From: Septoria linicola
Taxonomy: Eukaryota > Ascomycota > Dothideomycetes > Mycosphaerellales > Mycosphaerellaceae
DNA length: 64,000 nucleotides
Assembly (NCBI GenBank): GCA_024114885.1
Contig: CP099425.1
Coordinates: 1,488,001-1,552,000 of the forward strand
Direction: 5' to 3'
A program made the translations under genes and the position numbers. Positions within the stretch are counted from its first letter, which is position 1. Each line of letters opens with the position of its first letter. Under the pieces are notes generated by a model, which saw only the letters and a list, made by a program, of their open reading frames with translations, was not told where the DNA came from and ran no database searches. Positions 11,922 to 23,535 of the stretch are shown one piece after another.

Positions 11922-12751
11922 GATGTCGATTGTGATTGCTCAGAATCGCCTGTGCCGTCACAGCGCATGCTTCGCGGATATGCTGTATATACATCTATCT
12001 ACAAACATCTGAGGACAACAAGGGTTCACGGAAGCAGCCTAGACTATGCACCAGATCGTCTTGGCTAGCGAATGAACTGGCTGCTCGATGACACTGATGC
12101 GTCATTGGCTGCACAGCGCGCGTGCTTGGCGGTTCTGCAGCACTCGCGTTGCCCCCTCGAAGTGAGAGGCATGACGCACAGTGACATTCCTCTGTGCACT
12201 CGAGAGCGAATGTTTACTCGAGCCAAGCATGGTGCCCAGCACGACGGCCGTGCCACTGGATGAGCACGTGCACCTCCGTGCATCGCTTGAAATATTTTCG
12301 ATGTTCTCGACCATGATTACCCTGTCACCGAGTGCCAGTGATGCAACGACGGGAGTAAAGATTAGCCCCAGCGCAAGCAGACGGCGATGTGCATACGATG
12401 CCCGAATGCGCAAAGTAGGTGTATCACTGAAAGTAACGAGTGCGCTTCTCTCAAATCCGTAGAGCAGGTCTGCAAGATAATGAACATCTTCATCTGACCC
12501 AGCCGACATATACAAGCAACGCGTGTGCTTCTTCGTGCGTACTTATACTGCTTGAAGTCGCGTTTGTTTTGAGTTCACTCCGTTTGCTCCGGAATGTCGT
12601 ATTGCGTTGTCGACTACCTGCAGGGTTCGTCAAGGGTGCCGGACGTGATAGGCGAATAGAGCTACACCGCGACTTTCCTCGTCAGCAAGCGAAATCAAAG
12701 CCGGTAGAGGCTGGCGGACCTGCAGCTCACATTGAAGCGGGAACAGCTCAT
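11922..12751. promoter_or_regulatory. ENA promoter region
   Basis: About 830 bp between the ENA start and the GH15 stop; both genes are on the minus strand, so this region upstream of ENA should hold its promoter. Only small chance frames are present. I did not identify a definite regulatory site. Confidence 0.45.
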
Positions 12752-14977
12752 CTAGATCGCGCTCTTGTCCATGACTCTCGAGAGGTTGAACGCGGCACTG
12801 ATTAGGCTCAAGTGCGAGAAGGCTTGCGGCGTGTTTCCCAGCTGCTCACCGCTCTTGCTGATCTCCTCGCTGAACATCATCAAGTGATTACCGAAGCCCA
12901 AGGTATTCTCGAACAAATTGACTGCTCGATCGAGGTACTTGGACTCGTAAGCTCCCGCTCTGGTAAGAGCCTCCACAAGCCAGAAGGTGCACATGCTGAA
13001 AGCACCTTCATCACCTTCGAGGCCATCGTTGCTTGTCTGTAGATTGTATCGATAGACCATCCCGTTAGAGGTAAGGCCGCCCTTCTCGGGAGGTAAGAGA
13101 ATCCTGTCCAGAGTATTGGTGAAGCGGGGATCATTGGGCGCAACGAAAAACACGAGTGGTGCAATGAGTATCGCGCTATCGATTGCATCGGGATGTTCGT
13201 AACTTTGAACGAAGGTCTGTAGCTCAGCATTGTAGCCATGCGTCATCACATCTTCCATGATCTCGTCTCGGGTGGTCATCCACTTCCAGCGATTCGGACA
13301 GGGAAAGTTGCGTTTGTCGGCCAGACGTAGAGCGCGATCGATGGCGACCCACAGCAAGATGCGACTGTAAGTGAACGATTGCACTTCTCCCCTGACCTCC
13401 TGTGAAATGGTCAGTACAAGTCGTCAGTAGCAAAACGCCAAAAATTCGTGCGCACCCAGATAGACATGTCCTTCTCCTTCCACAAGCCGCAAACAAAGTC
13501 TGTGAGCTCTCGTATTGCAAGCCATGCATCGTATGAGATTGGTTTACCGTATTTGTTATACAGATAGATACCGTCTATGAGTTCGCCGTAGATGTCGAGC
13601 TGTTTGTGATTTGCCGCGCCGTTGCCTATGCGCACTGGTGCGCTTTTTCGATAGCCTTCCAGATGATCAAGTTCGAGCTCGGGCAGATCCGTATCGCCAT
13701 GGATGTCGAACATGATTGGAAGGGCGCCATCCGGAAGCCGCGAATACATCAGTCGATCGCGGATGAATCCCATATATGCCTCAGCCTCTTGTCGGAATCC
13801 CATGCGAAGAAATATGTAAATGGTGAAACTACTGTCTCTGACCCACGAGAAACGATAGTCCCAGTTACGGCTGCCTCCAAAAGCCTGTTACTGCGTTAGC
13901 TTCTCGAGGGATATATTCATAGAGATGGTGGAGTCCTACCTCTGGCAAGGAAAAGGTCGGAGCCGCGATGATGGCGCCAGTCGGTTCAAATGTCAGCATC
14001 TTCAAGGTCAAAAGGCTGCGTTGGACAGCCTCCTGCCATCGGCCCTTGTATGTTGATTGCGACATCCAACGATACCAATAGTCCTTCGTATCCCTCTGCA
14101 ACCTGTCAAGCATAGCAGAGGTAATGCGATTCTCGGGCGCCCACAGCTCCGTGGATGGGTCGTGATCGCGCAGTACGAAGGAGCAAGATTGGCCCACTTT
14201 CATGCGCACTCTCGCTTCGACAGCTCGACCTAGAGCGTGGCCTTCGGTTGTTTCAAACCGCACCTCGGGTCTCCTTTCGTTTGCATCGGGCTGATCTTCT
14301 GTGACAAAGAAGTCCAAGGCCAGTGTGTCGCTCCGGAACGTGCATACTCCCGACTCACCATCTGCATGATGCTCGTTGAATTCTATCACGTGTCGGTCGC
14401 GAGCGTAGTTGAAAGCTGGCAGGACTCTGACAACAAATTCAATTTCGCCTCGAACACATTCGACTCTCCTGACAAGCCACTTTGTTAACTCCTGCGGTTC
14501 ATCTTCCTGTTCCAAGACAGCAGACGCTTCAAGGTGCTTTGGTCGTGGGAAGAAGTCGATGTTTCTCATCACACCGTCGTCGTTCAGGTAGGTGGTCTGC
14601 AGAATATTGCTGCTTGGTAAGTATTGCTGTTTGGTAGTCAAGACGCCCTTGTCGGAGTCACCAAGGGGTACAGGAGTGATGGAGAAGGATCCGCCTTTAT
14701 CCTTGTCCAGCATGCGACAGAAGACGGAGGGAGAATCAAAGTTGGGCCAGCACATCAAGTCCAGCCCACCGTCTGTGGCCACAAGTGCAGCCGTGTGCAT
14801 GTTACCGATCAAACCTGAAGGGTGTCAGATGTGATCTTGTTGGCCAGACAAACGCGAGCTATCCTCACCATAATGTTCGACTGGCATGTAACCAGTATTC
14901 CGCCGCATGCCAAGTGGATCCAGAGTATTGTGGTCAGTCTGTGTTCTTGAGCTTCCGCTTGCCTGTGGTTGTGCCAT
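12752..14977 (-). CDS. GH15 family glycoside hydrolase (glucoamylase/trehalase-like)
   Basis: Four exons (14869-14977, 13940-14814, 13456-13884, 12752-13399) with introns of 54-56 nt give 686 aa. The ATG at 14977 is the first in frame. The protein has the intracellular GH15 layout: an N-terminal beta-sandwich domain beginning GLIGNMHTAALV and containing DLMCWPNFDSPSVF, then an (alpha/alpha)6 catalytic domain with SRNWDYRFSWVRDSSF (the substrate-binding and acid region) and a C-terminal PPEKGGL segment near the usual second catalytic stretch. No signal peptide is seen, so it is probably cytosolic and not a secreted starch-degrading glucoamylase. Bacterial relatives of this layout include alpha,alpha-trehalases. 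Fungal members are mostly uncharacterised, so the substrate is open. TPS1 and ENA lie next to it. Confidence 0.85.
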
Positions 14978-15411
14978 GTTGACGGTCGCGTGCCAACTCT
15001 CCACACGGCTGTGTCGCGTGTGTATGTTCTGTGCTTTGTGTGTGAGTATGTCAAAGAACGCAGCGAATGAGCTGCAAGTCAAGGAAAGACGCGGAGTAAC
15101 TTAGACCTATCTGTAGTGACAGACCACGTGAAGCCGCGATGGCCGGATGGCTGTCGTTGTCATGCTGATGAGATGTTCCACTGCAGGGCAGGAGACGAAG
15201 AGTGGAAGAGTCGTGGAGCTGATCCCGGTGCCTCGTGTCGGCGGTCGCCATTGTTAACTAAGTTAACTAACTAGTTCTAATTGTGGGACGCGACGCCATT
15301 GCAATGACGGCATGATATGATTGGAGGTGGGCAAACAGAAAACATTGTCGACAAGCTTCACTCTGACTTTGTTCATATCGTCTTGCTGGAATCTTGACCG
15401 AATGCGGAAAG
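14978..15411. promoter_or_regulatory. Divergent promoter region, GH15 / RQC2
   Basis: About 430 bp between the GH15 ATG (minus) and the RQC2 ATG (plus). It is likely a shared bidirectional promoter. A short palindromic run (GTTAACTAAGTTAACTAACTAG) is visible near 15253-15274. No other feature was resolved. Confidence 0.45.
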
Positions 15412-18400
15412 ATGAAGCAGAGGTTCTCGTCGTTGGACGTGAAGATTATTGCGCACGAGCTTAGCAACAGCCTGACGTCGCTGCGATTGGCGAACGTGTA
15501 CGATCTGTCATCACGCATCTTCCTGCTCAAGTTCCAGAAGCCCGACCAGCGCGAGCAACTCGTCGTCGACTCGGGCTTCCGCTGCCACTTGTCCAAGTTT
15601 GCACGCGCCACGGCCGCTGCTCCCTCGCCCTTTGTTGCCCGGCTGCGAAAGTTCTTGCGCACACGAAGATGCACCGGTGTTCGACAGATTGGCACCGATC
15701 GAGTCATTGAGCTCACCTTTTCGCACGCCGACGGAGTCTACCGCCTGTTCCTGGAGTTCTACGCTGGCGGCAATGTCATCCTCACGGACAACGACTTCAC
15801 CATCCTCGGCTTGCTGCGCAGTGTCAGCGAAGGTGCCGAGCATGAGCAGTATCGGGCCGGCCTGAAGTACAATCTGTCACTGCGGCAGAATGCGGACGGT
15901 GTGCCGGATTTGACCAAGGAATGGCTCAAGGAAGCCTTGCAGAAGACGGCGACGAAGCAGGCAGAGCAGCCCAACAAGCCCGGGAAGAAGATCAAGAAGA
16001 AGACGGGAGACACCTTGCGCAAGGCATTGGCCGTGACGACCACGCAGTTCCCACCGATCCTGCTCGATCATGCCATCCACATCTCCCAAGTGGACCGCGA
16101 GCTAGAGCCTCAGCAGGTCGTGGACAGCGACGACCTGCTAGAAAAAGTGCTGCAGGCGCTCCAGCTTGCGGAAAGTGTGGTGCAGGACATTACAAGTCAG
16201 CCGGTGGCGAAGGGTTATATCTTGGCTCAGAGGAAATCGCCCGCGCAGCAAAAAGAAGGCGACGACAATGCTGACGACACAAAAGGCTTGATGTACGAAG
16301 ATTTTCACCCCTTCAAGCCGATACAGTTGGCCGAAGATTCGTCCAATGTCTTCCTCGAGCATGATGGCTTCAACATTGCAGTCGATGAGTTCTTCTCCTC
16401 CATCGAGGGCCAGAAGCTGGAGTCAAAGCTAGCCGAGAAGGAGGAAAATGCGAAGAAGCGAATTGAATACGCCAAGAAGGAGCAAGAACAGCGTATCAAT
16501 GGTCTACAGCAAGTGCAAGAATTGCATGTCCGTAAAGCGCAAGCGATCGAGGCCAATGTAGAGCGTGTGGAGGAAGCTGCAGCTGCCGTCAATGGGCTCA
16601 TTGCACAGGGCATGGATTGGGAAGACATTGGCCGTTTGATTGAGCAGGAGCAGAAACGACACAATGCTGTGGCGGAGCTGATCAAGCTTCCCTTGAAATT
16701 ACACGAGAATACCATGACTCTCATGTTGTCCGAGCTGGGTGTGGAAGACGAAGATGACGATGCGAATGAGACTGACAGCGAGCCTTCAGACAGCGAGGAT
16801 GAAGAGTCGAAACCGGCTCCCGCAAAGCATGAAGACAAGCGACTCACCATCGACATCGATCTCGCCGAATCTGCATGGGTCAACGCCCGTCAGTACTACG
16901 ACCAAAAGCGCTCTGCAGCTGTCAAGCAAGAGAAAACTGTCATGGCCTCGAAGAAAGCGATCAAATCAACCGAACAAAAGGTGCAGGCTCAACTCAAGAA
17001 GGATCTCAAGCAAGAGAAAGATGTACTGAGACCAGTGCGAAAGCAATTCTGGTTTGAGAAGTTCATCTACTTTATCTCTTCGGATGGCTATCTTGTTCTC
17101 GCAGGCAAGGACGCTCCGCAGAATGAGATACTGTACCGACGACACCTGAAGAAGGGTGATGTCTACATCCATGCCGACCTCCAAGGCGCGGCAAGTGTCA
17201 TTGTGAAGAACAAGCTCACTCCAGAAGATCCCATTCCACCATCGACCCTTGCGCAAGCAGGAGATCTTGCAGTGTGCACTTCGAGCGCGTGGGACAGCAA
17301 GGCTGTTATGTCGGCATGGTGGGTGAACGCCGATCAAGTCTCGAAGACTGCGCCTACTGGCGAGTATCTCGCTGCAGGTGGCTTCGTGATCAAGGGCAAG
17401 AAGAACTTTCTGCCGCCTGCAAAGCTTCTTTTGGGCTTCGGAGTCATGTTTCAGATCAGCGAGGAGAGCAAAGCACGACATCTCAAGCACCGTCTTGAGC
17501 TTCCGCGCCAGAACAGCTACATGGCAACTCCAGACTTGACAGAGGCCGATACTGCTGCAGACTCTTCAGTTGCAGGAGGCTCTGCATCTGACGACGACGA
17601 TTTCCCCGATGCTGCTGGCCCGGCCCCGAAGATTGAAGGTGATGGAGACGATGATGAGTTCCCCGATGTATCACACCAAGCAGACGATGTTTCGAGCGAT
17701 GAATGCCCCAACGAGCAGCGACGGCGGACGTACGGAGACAACGAAGACGCCGAAGATGATGACGAGGACCACACGCCTCGAAGCCATGCTCAAAATCCGC
17801 TGCGATCAGCTGGATTTACTTCATCTGCTGGGAGAACAGGAAACAACGACACAGACGATGAGGATGAGGACGACTCAGGATCAGAGCACCTTGACGACGA
17901 TGCTGAAGACACCGGTGAGCCTACTGCACCAGAAGCTGAAGCCTCGACTACAATAGAGGCGCCCGCCTCTGGTGACATAGCCGAAGCAGACGGTGAAGAG
18001 GCACAATCAGAAGATCACGCTGGACCACCTCAACTTTCCAACAAAGAACGTAAGGAGCTAGCGCGTATTCAAAAAGGCAAGCCTGCCCAACCCGCACTGC
18101 CAAGCCAGAAGCCCACGCGCGGACAGCGAGGCAAGAAGAAGAAGATGGCCACAAAATACGCTAATCAGGATGAGGAAGATCGTGCTTTGGCGATGCAATT
18201 GCTCGGAAGCAAGGCCGCAGATGAGAGACGAGCAGCTGAAGCCGCAGTCAAGGCAGAAAAGAAGGAGACTGAAGAAGAAGCGAGAGCGAGGCGGAAGGCG
18301 CAACATGAACGTGCGCAGCAAAAGGGCCTGGAGGCTGAGGAGATGCGCAAGCTAGCTCTGGATGAGAGCGTTGAAGACGATGCAGGAGCTGAGGCTGAGA

Positions 18401-18807
18401 CTGCTGGTCTATTGGACTCTCTCATCGGTCAGCCCCTTGTGGGTGACGAGCTTCTCGAAGCTATCCCTACTGTGGCTCCATGGGCAGCTCTGGCGAAGTA
18501 CAAGTACAAAGTGAAGCTACAGCCAGGGCAGCAAAAGAAGGGCAAGGCCACCAGAGAGATCCTCAACAAGTGGCTGCGGGATGCTTCAGACGAGAAGAAG
18601 CTCGATCGCAGCTCGAAGGACACTGAGAGGATATGGCCGCGAGAGGCAGAACTCGTCAAGGGTTGGCGAGAGCCAGAGGTCATTGGGGTGATTCCAGTGA
18701 AGAGCGTACGGGTTATGATGAGTAATGCCACCGGTGACAAGGGCAAGGGCGGGCCGGCGAGAGGAGGAAAGGGAGGCAGAGGTGGAAAGGGAAGTAAGAA
18801 GAGGTGA
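15412..18807 (+). CDS. RQC2: Ribosome quality control complex subunit 2 (NEMF/Tae2 family)
   Basis: Single-exon gene of 1131 aa from the ATG at 15412 (MKQRFSSLDVK). Rqc2 binds the 60S subunit carrying a stalled peptidyl-tRNA, recruits the Ltn1 ligase and adds C-terminal Ala/Thr tails. The NFACT-N domain comes first; the conserved Asp9 and the Asp96-Arg97 pair match residues needed for tailing in the yeast protein. Coiled-coil helices rich in Glu and Lys follow (about 340-460). The NFACT-R domain (about 544-675, containing LKKGDVYIHADLQGA) is next, followed by a long acidic disordered stretch. The NFACT-C domain is near residues 1015-1060 (VAPWAALAKYKYKVKLQPG). The tail is Gly/Lys/Arg-rich (GGKGGRGGKGSKKR), typical of the family. 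Length fits fungal members. Confidence 0.95.
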   Translation: MKQRFSSLDVKIIAHELSNSLTSLRLANVYDLSSRIFLLKFQKPDQREQLVVDSGFRCHLSKFARATAAAPSPFVARLRKFLRTRRCTGVRQIGTDRVIELTFSHADGVYRLFLEFYAGGNVILTDNDFTILGLLRSVSEGAEHEQYRAGLKYNLSLRQNADGVPDLTKEWLKEALQKTATKQAEQPNKPGKKIKKKTGDTLRKALAVTTTQFPPILLDHAIHISQVDRELEPQQVVDSDDLLEKVLQALQLAESVVQDITSQPVAKGYILAQRKSPAQQKEGDDNADDTKGLMYEDFHPFKPIQLAEDSSNVFLEHDGFNIAVDEFFSSIEGQKLESKLAEKEENAKKRIEYAKKEQEQRINGLQQVQELHVRKAQAIEANVERVEEAAAAVNGLIAQGMDWEDIGRLIEQEQKRHNAVAELIKLPLKLHENTMTLMLSELGVEDEDDDANETDSEPSDSEDEESKPAPAKHEDKRLTIDIDLAESAWVNARQYYDQKRSAAVKQEKTVMASKKAIKSTEQKVQAQLKKDLKQEKDVLRPVRKQFWFEKFIYFISSDGYLVLAGKDAPQNEILYRRHLKKGDVYIHADLQGAASVIVKNKLTPEDPIPPSTLAQAGDLAVCTSSAWDSKAVMSAWWVNADQVSKTAPTGEYLAAGGFVIKGKKNFLPPAKLLLGFGVMFQISEESKARHLKHRLELPRQNSYMATPDLTEADTAADSSVAGGSASDDDDFPDAAGPAPKIEGDGDDDEFPDVSHQADDVSSDECPNEQRRRTYGDNEDAEDDDEDHTPRSHAQNPLRSAGFTSSAGRTGNNDTDDEDEDDSGSEHLDDDAEDTGEPTAPEAEASTTIEAPASGDIAEADGEEAQSEDHAGPPQLSNKERKELARIQKGKPAQPALPSQKPTRGQRGKKKKMATKYANQDEEDRALAMQLLGSKAADERRAAEAAVKAEKKETEEEARARRKAQHERAQQKGLEAEEMRKLALDESVEDDAGAEAETAGLLDSLIGQPLVGDELLEAIPTVAPWAALAKYKYKVKLQPGQQKKGKATREILNKWLRDASDEKKLDRSSKDTERIWPREAELVKGWREPEVIGVIPVKSVRVMMSNATGDKGKGGPARGGKGGRGGKGSKKR

Positions 18808-21036
18808 GGCGGCACAGCTACGACATGATAGAGCCGACAAGTGTCTGCAGCAACGAGATATCGATCTACGGCGAGGCCTCCCTTACGAGAACGCTTGCCT
18901 TCTACCATGCGAAAAGCGCTCAAGGTAGCCTGTATCTTGATCAAACCCCAATAACTGGTTCTGTAGCTGCCGTCATGCTACACATTACTCAATGAATGAT
19001 GACCAGAACAATTCTGATTGCTCTCATGGTTAAGTACTTTGACAAGCTCCTGCTACTACTACTACTATCCGCCTTAGCAGCAGAGAACAGCCAGATGGGA
19101 TTACATTAGTGCCTCCTCGGAGCAAGAAAAAGTCACACCGCTCCTTCAACTCTCTAGGAAATTCGCAGTGCACTGTTGTCCAGTCCACGACGAAGTGAGA
19201 CATCACCCCGAAGTACTCCGCATAAAGTTCCTTCAAACTTCACGTTACATGAGGGCGCTTCGCGAATTTCGCGTACCTCGCTCGTTCCAAGTCGACACTT
19301 GGCGACAACCAATTGCACCGCGTTGGGAAGACGTCGCCGGGTAGGGAAGGGCCGGGAAATATGTTTGAGGTGTGCTTCAAGTCATACATCTGGGTTTGTC
19401 TCCAGTTCGAATGATTCATCGAATCGTAGTATGTCTGTTGGTCTCTGCCGCCACAGTCTAGGCGTTGGTCTGCTGAATCATAAGCGCGAGACTGATAGTC
19501 ATGTTGCGCATTGGTGAAGGTGGTAGGTACTCTTTGGTAGGTCGTACTCGACACCGTTGCAGGCATAGTCTTGCTCGTCTGAGACGACACTTCACTCACA
19601 TGCTCGGCAATTTGTTGTCTTGCACTTCATGCGTCTCATGAACAGCTTTTAGCAGTGTACGGTCAGTACGTACAATAGCATCCTACTCAAGAATGAAACA
19701 AAGTTGGCAAGTACACTGTATGCATCAGCATGAGATGCAAGCTTTCGAGACCTCGTGGTTCATGTGTTGTCGCAATTAAAGTCTCGCTGTCAGGTAGCTT
19801 TGCAGGTCAACAGACGCTCGACAGGAAAAGTAAACCTTCCAGCTGGCTCGTATTGCGTCTCGCGTTTTGTGTATTGTCTCGATTCCGCTGGTGAGCGTGT
19901 CACTTTTTGGTCATTATATCGTCAGTATGTTGGCTTGCAAGAGAAGAAGGTTGGATTTGAAGGTACGGAGACAGGATCTGAAGCAGGTGGGCGTGGCGGA
20001 CTGACTCTTCGTCCGTCTCGACTTTTGTTGCTGGTATATTTGAAGAGTCGAGGCGTGGGTACGTGGCGAGTGCCAAGAGATCCTTGTTGATGAGTGGGAG
20101 CGGAACTTTCTGTCTCAGAGTCTTGTCCTGAGCGCAGGAAGGTTCTGCCGTGTTGTTGACTGGAAGAGGATGCTGGACTCAACAGCCTTCGTGGCCTGCT
20201 GTGTAGTACATTTGTGTAACACTGCGTCGTGCCGCATTTGGACTGGTTGTTCTGTTGTCGCAAACTCACGTATACTGGCCAGTCCTCTTGGCGACTCTGT
20301 TCGCGCTGAGCCTATTGATTCGAAATGTTGTCCTGTCTGAGTGGTCTTCGTGAGATTGCACGCATCTCCTTTCGCTGCATGTTCTGGAAGTTTTCCAGAA
20401 CGCACGCTTCACCCACGGTTTCCTGGCTTGAGAGAGCGGCATAGCCCTTGATAGTTCTTGTTGGGGAAACCTGATTGACTCTGTGACATCTGGGATCAGT
20501 CCTGACCTCCCCTCTTCCTCGAGCGTCGCTACATCACACATCCATGGAGGTGCATGCTTCGACAGATGTTCTAGCTTTGAGCTTGCTATTCATCCACTAG
20601 AAATCAAATTCTCTTCTATGCCTATAGCGATTTAGCTGCAGCGTATGCACAGTGTGTCACATCGGTAGACCCGGCTAATGCGATATGCGGATGGCGGTGA
20701 CCATGATCTCGATGGAAGTCGCTCTTTCATGATCCGCATGAGATTGTTGGATCATAGCACGAGCTTTATGCGATCGTGTAACGCGTGGCTACGCTACATC
20801 CCGAATCTTTGTCTCCGGAGTCTTGTTGACGCGCGACGTGGAGTCGAATTCTCGAAGGTGCCGACAAGTGCTCGGCTGGAGGAGCCGAACCCGAGTCCAT
20901 CTGCCCAATACTTGCGCACTGTCGCCAACGACTGTTGCTCCGTCTAAGGCATAATCGTAGATCAAGATTCTATACGATTGTCAGATACGTCAGTATCAAT
21001 CATCCTTACCTTTCACGAGACTATCCTTCCAAACTC
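18808..21036. other. Intergenic region, no supported gene
   Basis: About 2.2 kb with many short frames and no recognisable domain. A minus-strand series of open frames around 19.9-20.5 kb is Ser/Thr/Gln-rich but lacks a convincing start and splice set. The segment just before 21037 probably holds the SDR promoter. Confidence 0.45.
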
Positions 21037-22165
21037 ATGGCTTCTCAATACAATCCGAGCTATCTAAACGATGTCTCAGGTCTTGTCGCAGTAGTGACAG
21101 GAGGTCAGAGGAAACCACCAAGCATTTCTAGATTCAATTGTGCTAATGTCAACCCCGCAGGTGGCACTGGACTAGGTATGCAAGCTCGATCGTCGATGTG
21201 TTTTCGGATTGTGTAGTAGCCGCAGCCCCGTGAGCTGACATTCAGCAAGGTCTGATTATCGCCAAAACTCTCGAAAGCCAAGGTGCCAAGGTCTACATTA
21301 CTGGCAGACGGCAAGAGAAACTCGACGAAGCAACCAAGCAAGCAGTAAGTGCTGAACCGCCATACAAATGCTTGTTGACACGTGACACAGGTGCATGGCA
21401 ACATCATACCCATCCAGGGCAGCACGACTTCTCGCGAAGATGTGCAGCGAGCTGTCGATATCATCACAAATGAGACCGGATATATAGATTTGCTTGTCTG
21501 CAATGCAGGCATGACGACTTATGACAGCAGCCCAGATGCGCGGCCAAAGCCTACAGGCGAGTCCTCGATCAAAGACATCCGTGACTACTACTTCAATCAC
21601 AGACCCCAAGAGCTTTGGCGTGACTGCCTTGAGACCAATGTGGCTGCGGTCTTCACAACGACTATGGGCTTCTTAGAGCTGCTTGAATGTGGCAACCAGC
21701 GTCGAGATCCTGCTGCACCAACGAGCCAAGTCCTTGCCATAGGTAGTGTTGGAGGCCTGACCAGGTTCACAGACTCCTTCGTCTGTAAGTGGGCCTTCGA
21801 GCGGTGGTTCGCTGAGACTCTTGAGATGATACTGACTGGAATCGACTGTTTGAGACAATGCCAGCAAAGCTGCAGTCCACCACCTAATGAAGAATCTTGG
21901 AAGCTTCCTCGTGCCGCACGACATCAGGACAAATGTTATCGCGCCTGGGTGGTTCCCGTCGGATATGACTACATCCGTTTCGAAAGCTTGGGAGCACACC
22001 GAGGGTGTAATGCCGAGAAGTCTGGTACCACGCCGAAGGATGGGGAATGAGGACGAGCTGGCCGCGACTGTGCTATATCTGGCAAGTAAAGCTGGAGGCT
22101 ATTGCAATGGCAACGTTATGGTTATCGATGGGGGATTTCTTGCAAATCACTCTGGGACTTACTAG
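21037..22165 (+). CDS. Short-chain dehydrogenase/reductase (classical SDR)
   Basis: NAD(P)-dependent oxidoreductase with unknown substrate. Five exons (21037-21103, 21161-21175, 21250-21344, 21391-21784, 21855-22165) give 293 aa. The cofactor motif reads TGGGTGLG after splicing; its Gly codons are spread over three exons, including a 15-nt micro-exon. Next come the NAG motif (LLVCNAGMT), the catalytic Ser (AIGSVGG) and the Tyr/Lys pair YNASK. The Tyr codon is itself split by the last intron. The C-terminus has the usual IAPGWFPSDM and VMVIDGGF blocks. A Rossmann TGxxxGxG without a nearby basic N-terminal Arg does not settle NAD versus NADP; ITGRR after strand 2 favours NADP(H). No pathway neighbours are seen. 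Confidence 0.88.
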
Positions 22166-23079
22166 CCACTGTATATTCGAGCCTTCGGATTTCTTAATGG
22201 CGTCCAACGCGTGCTTAGTATGGAAGTTGCCTGAGGTCTTGCTAGAGCAGCAAATGCTTGTTCTTCGAGAGACTTTCAAAGGCCGCCGTCTCCTTCATGG
22301 AGGGCACGGCCCCCACACTTGTTCCTTCGTGTCAACGCAACGGTATCGAGTCACTTTCTGAATGTTGATCCTCATCTTTGCGTAAACCTATGCGACTTGC
22401 TTGAGTGGATGATTTGCGTCGTGGGTCATCCCACTCTGCTTGAACTGTGTAAGCGCCAGCTAGGCAATAGACCGAACGGTATGATGATAGCAATGACCTT
22501 GCGCTGGGCTGTGTTCTGGTTGATCGCAATCTTCACAAATCGTAGCTGTGCAGGGCAACCACGACGGCGCACATTCAAATGGCGCAGACCTTTTCCGCAA
22601 GCAGCGGAATTGCACCCTGATACAAGGGCCGAACAGAAGCTGGTGCCCTAGAATGACTATGGAGCCGACTCGCCTCCTGGCGCTCATCTAGGTATACGGA
22701 CAGTCAGCCATCCTCGTGATGATCTACGGCCGCACAGGTCTGCGGCGTAATCTTTGGCTAAATGACCATGTGGAGGGTGTCTTCAAGGCAAGGGATTCCG
22801 CGCTATTGTGGTTGGAACTAGGATCGAGCTCTTGGCGGTTTCTTTTGCGAGAATGGAACTACAGGGAACCGTTGTTGATATTCACGGGTGTATCGAGGAG
22901 ACTAGCAATTGTTTCGAGCAACTGTTCGCTCTGAAGAGGATGTGTTTTGCGACACAGATATAGCTTGCAGGGCATTCGCGGGTGCGGTCGAGCCAGAGCG
23001 CGGACTGGAGAAAGGACCGGCTCTAGCAATATTCGGTGGCGGGAGTGAACAGAGTAGAGACATCGAAACTAGAATATGA
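22166..23079. other. Intergenic region downstream of SDR
   Basis: About 0.9 kb, only small frames with no recognisable product. It ends at the left edge of the MITE. Confidence 0.5.
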
Positions 23080-23535
23080 GGGCCCGTTTACTTGCAGGCG
23101 ATTATCGCTTATAAGCTATAATCGTCAGGCGATTTTAGCGATAATCGCAGCGTATTGTGGCCGTTTTGCCTAGCGAGTGAAGATTGTCGATTATCGCTGA
23201 ACTCCGGTCGTACGAGCGCTCGGAGCCTACGATAGTAGGTCAGACGCCAAAAGCCAAATACCCACCCATTTAGCGACAAAAAAATCGCTGAATTCATCGA
23301 GATAGACTTCATGGCGTAGCGCTAGCATACTAATGTAGAAAGGTCGCTATCCCGAAGGGATGGCGGCAGTATTAAACGCCAACGTGTCGCGTCGTAGCCG
23401 CAGCCAAGGATTACTAACAAGTGCACTAGTCAATTATCGTCGCGTATACCGAGCGAGAATGCAGCGACTCTGCGATTATCGCTAATTAGCGATAATCGTG
23501 TTTCCATCGATAATCGCCTGCTAGTAAACGGGGCC
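23080..23535. mobile_element. MITE-like element with terminal inverted repeats, 456 bp
   Basis: The two ends are near-perfect inverted repeats of about 28 bp: the left starts GGGCCCGTTTACTTGCAGGC and the right, read in reverse, starts GGCCCCGTTTACTAGCAGGC, with both continuing GATTATCG. Inside, the 9-mer CGATTATCG or its complement recurs (23099, 23139, 23188, 23473, 23490 and 23508, approximately). At 23473-23498 it forms a perfect 26-bp palindrome. The core has no transposase; the only frame (23109-23312, minus) is short and unrecognised. This is the structure of a non-autonomous DNA transposon. I see no clean target-site duplication (left flank GAATATGA, right flank TGATAATG), so the superfamily is unassigned; a hAT-type origin is a guess. 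Confidence 0.85.
23473..23498. repeat. Perfect 26-bp palindrome inside the MITE
   Basis: Two CGATTATCG-type arms meet at CTAATTAG, so the 26 bases equal their own reverse complement. It could fold into a hairpin or serve as a paired transposase-binding site. It lies near the right end of the element. Confidence 0.9.
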
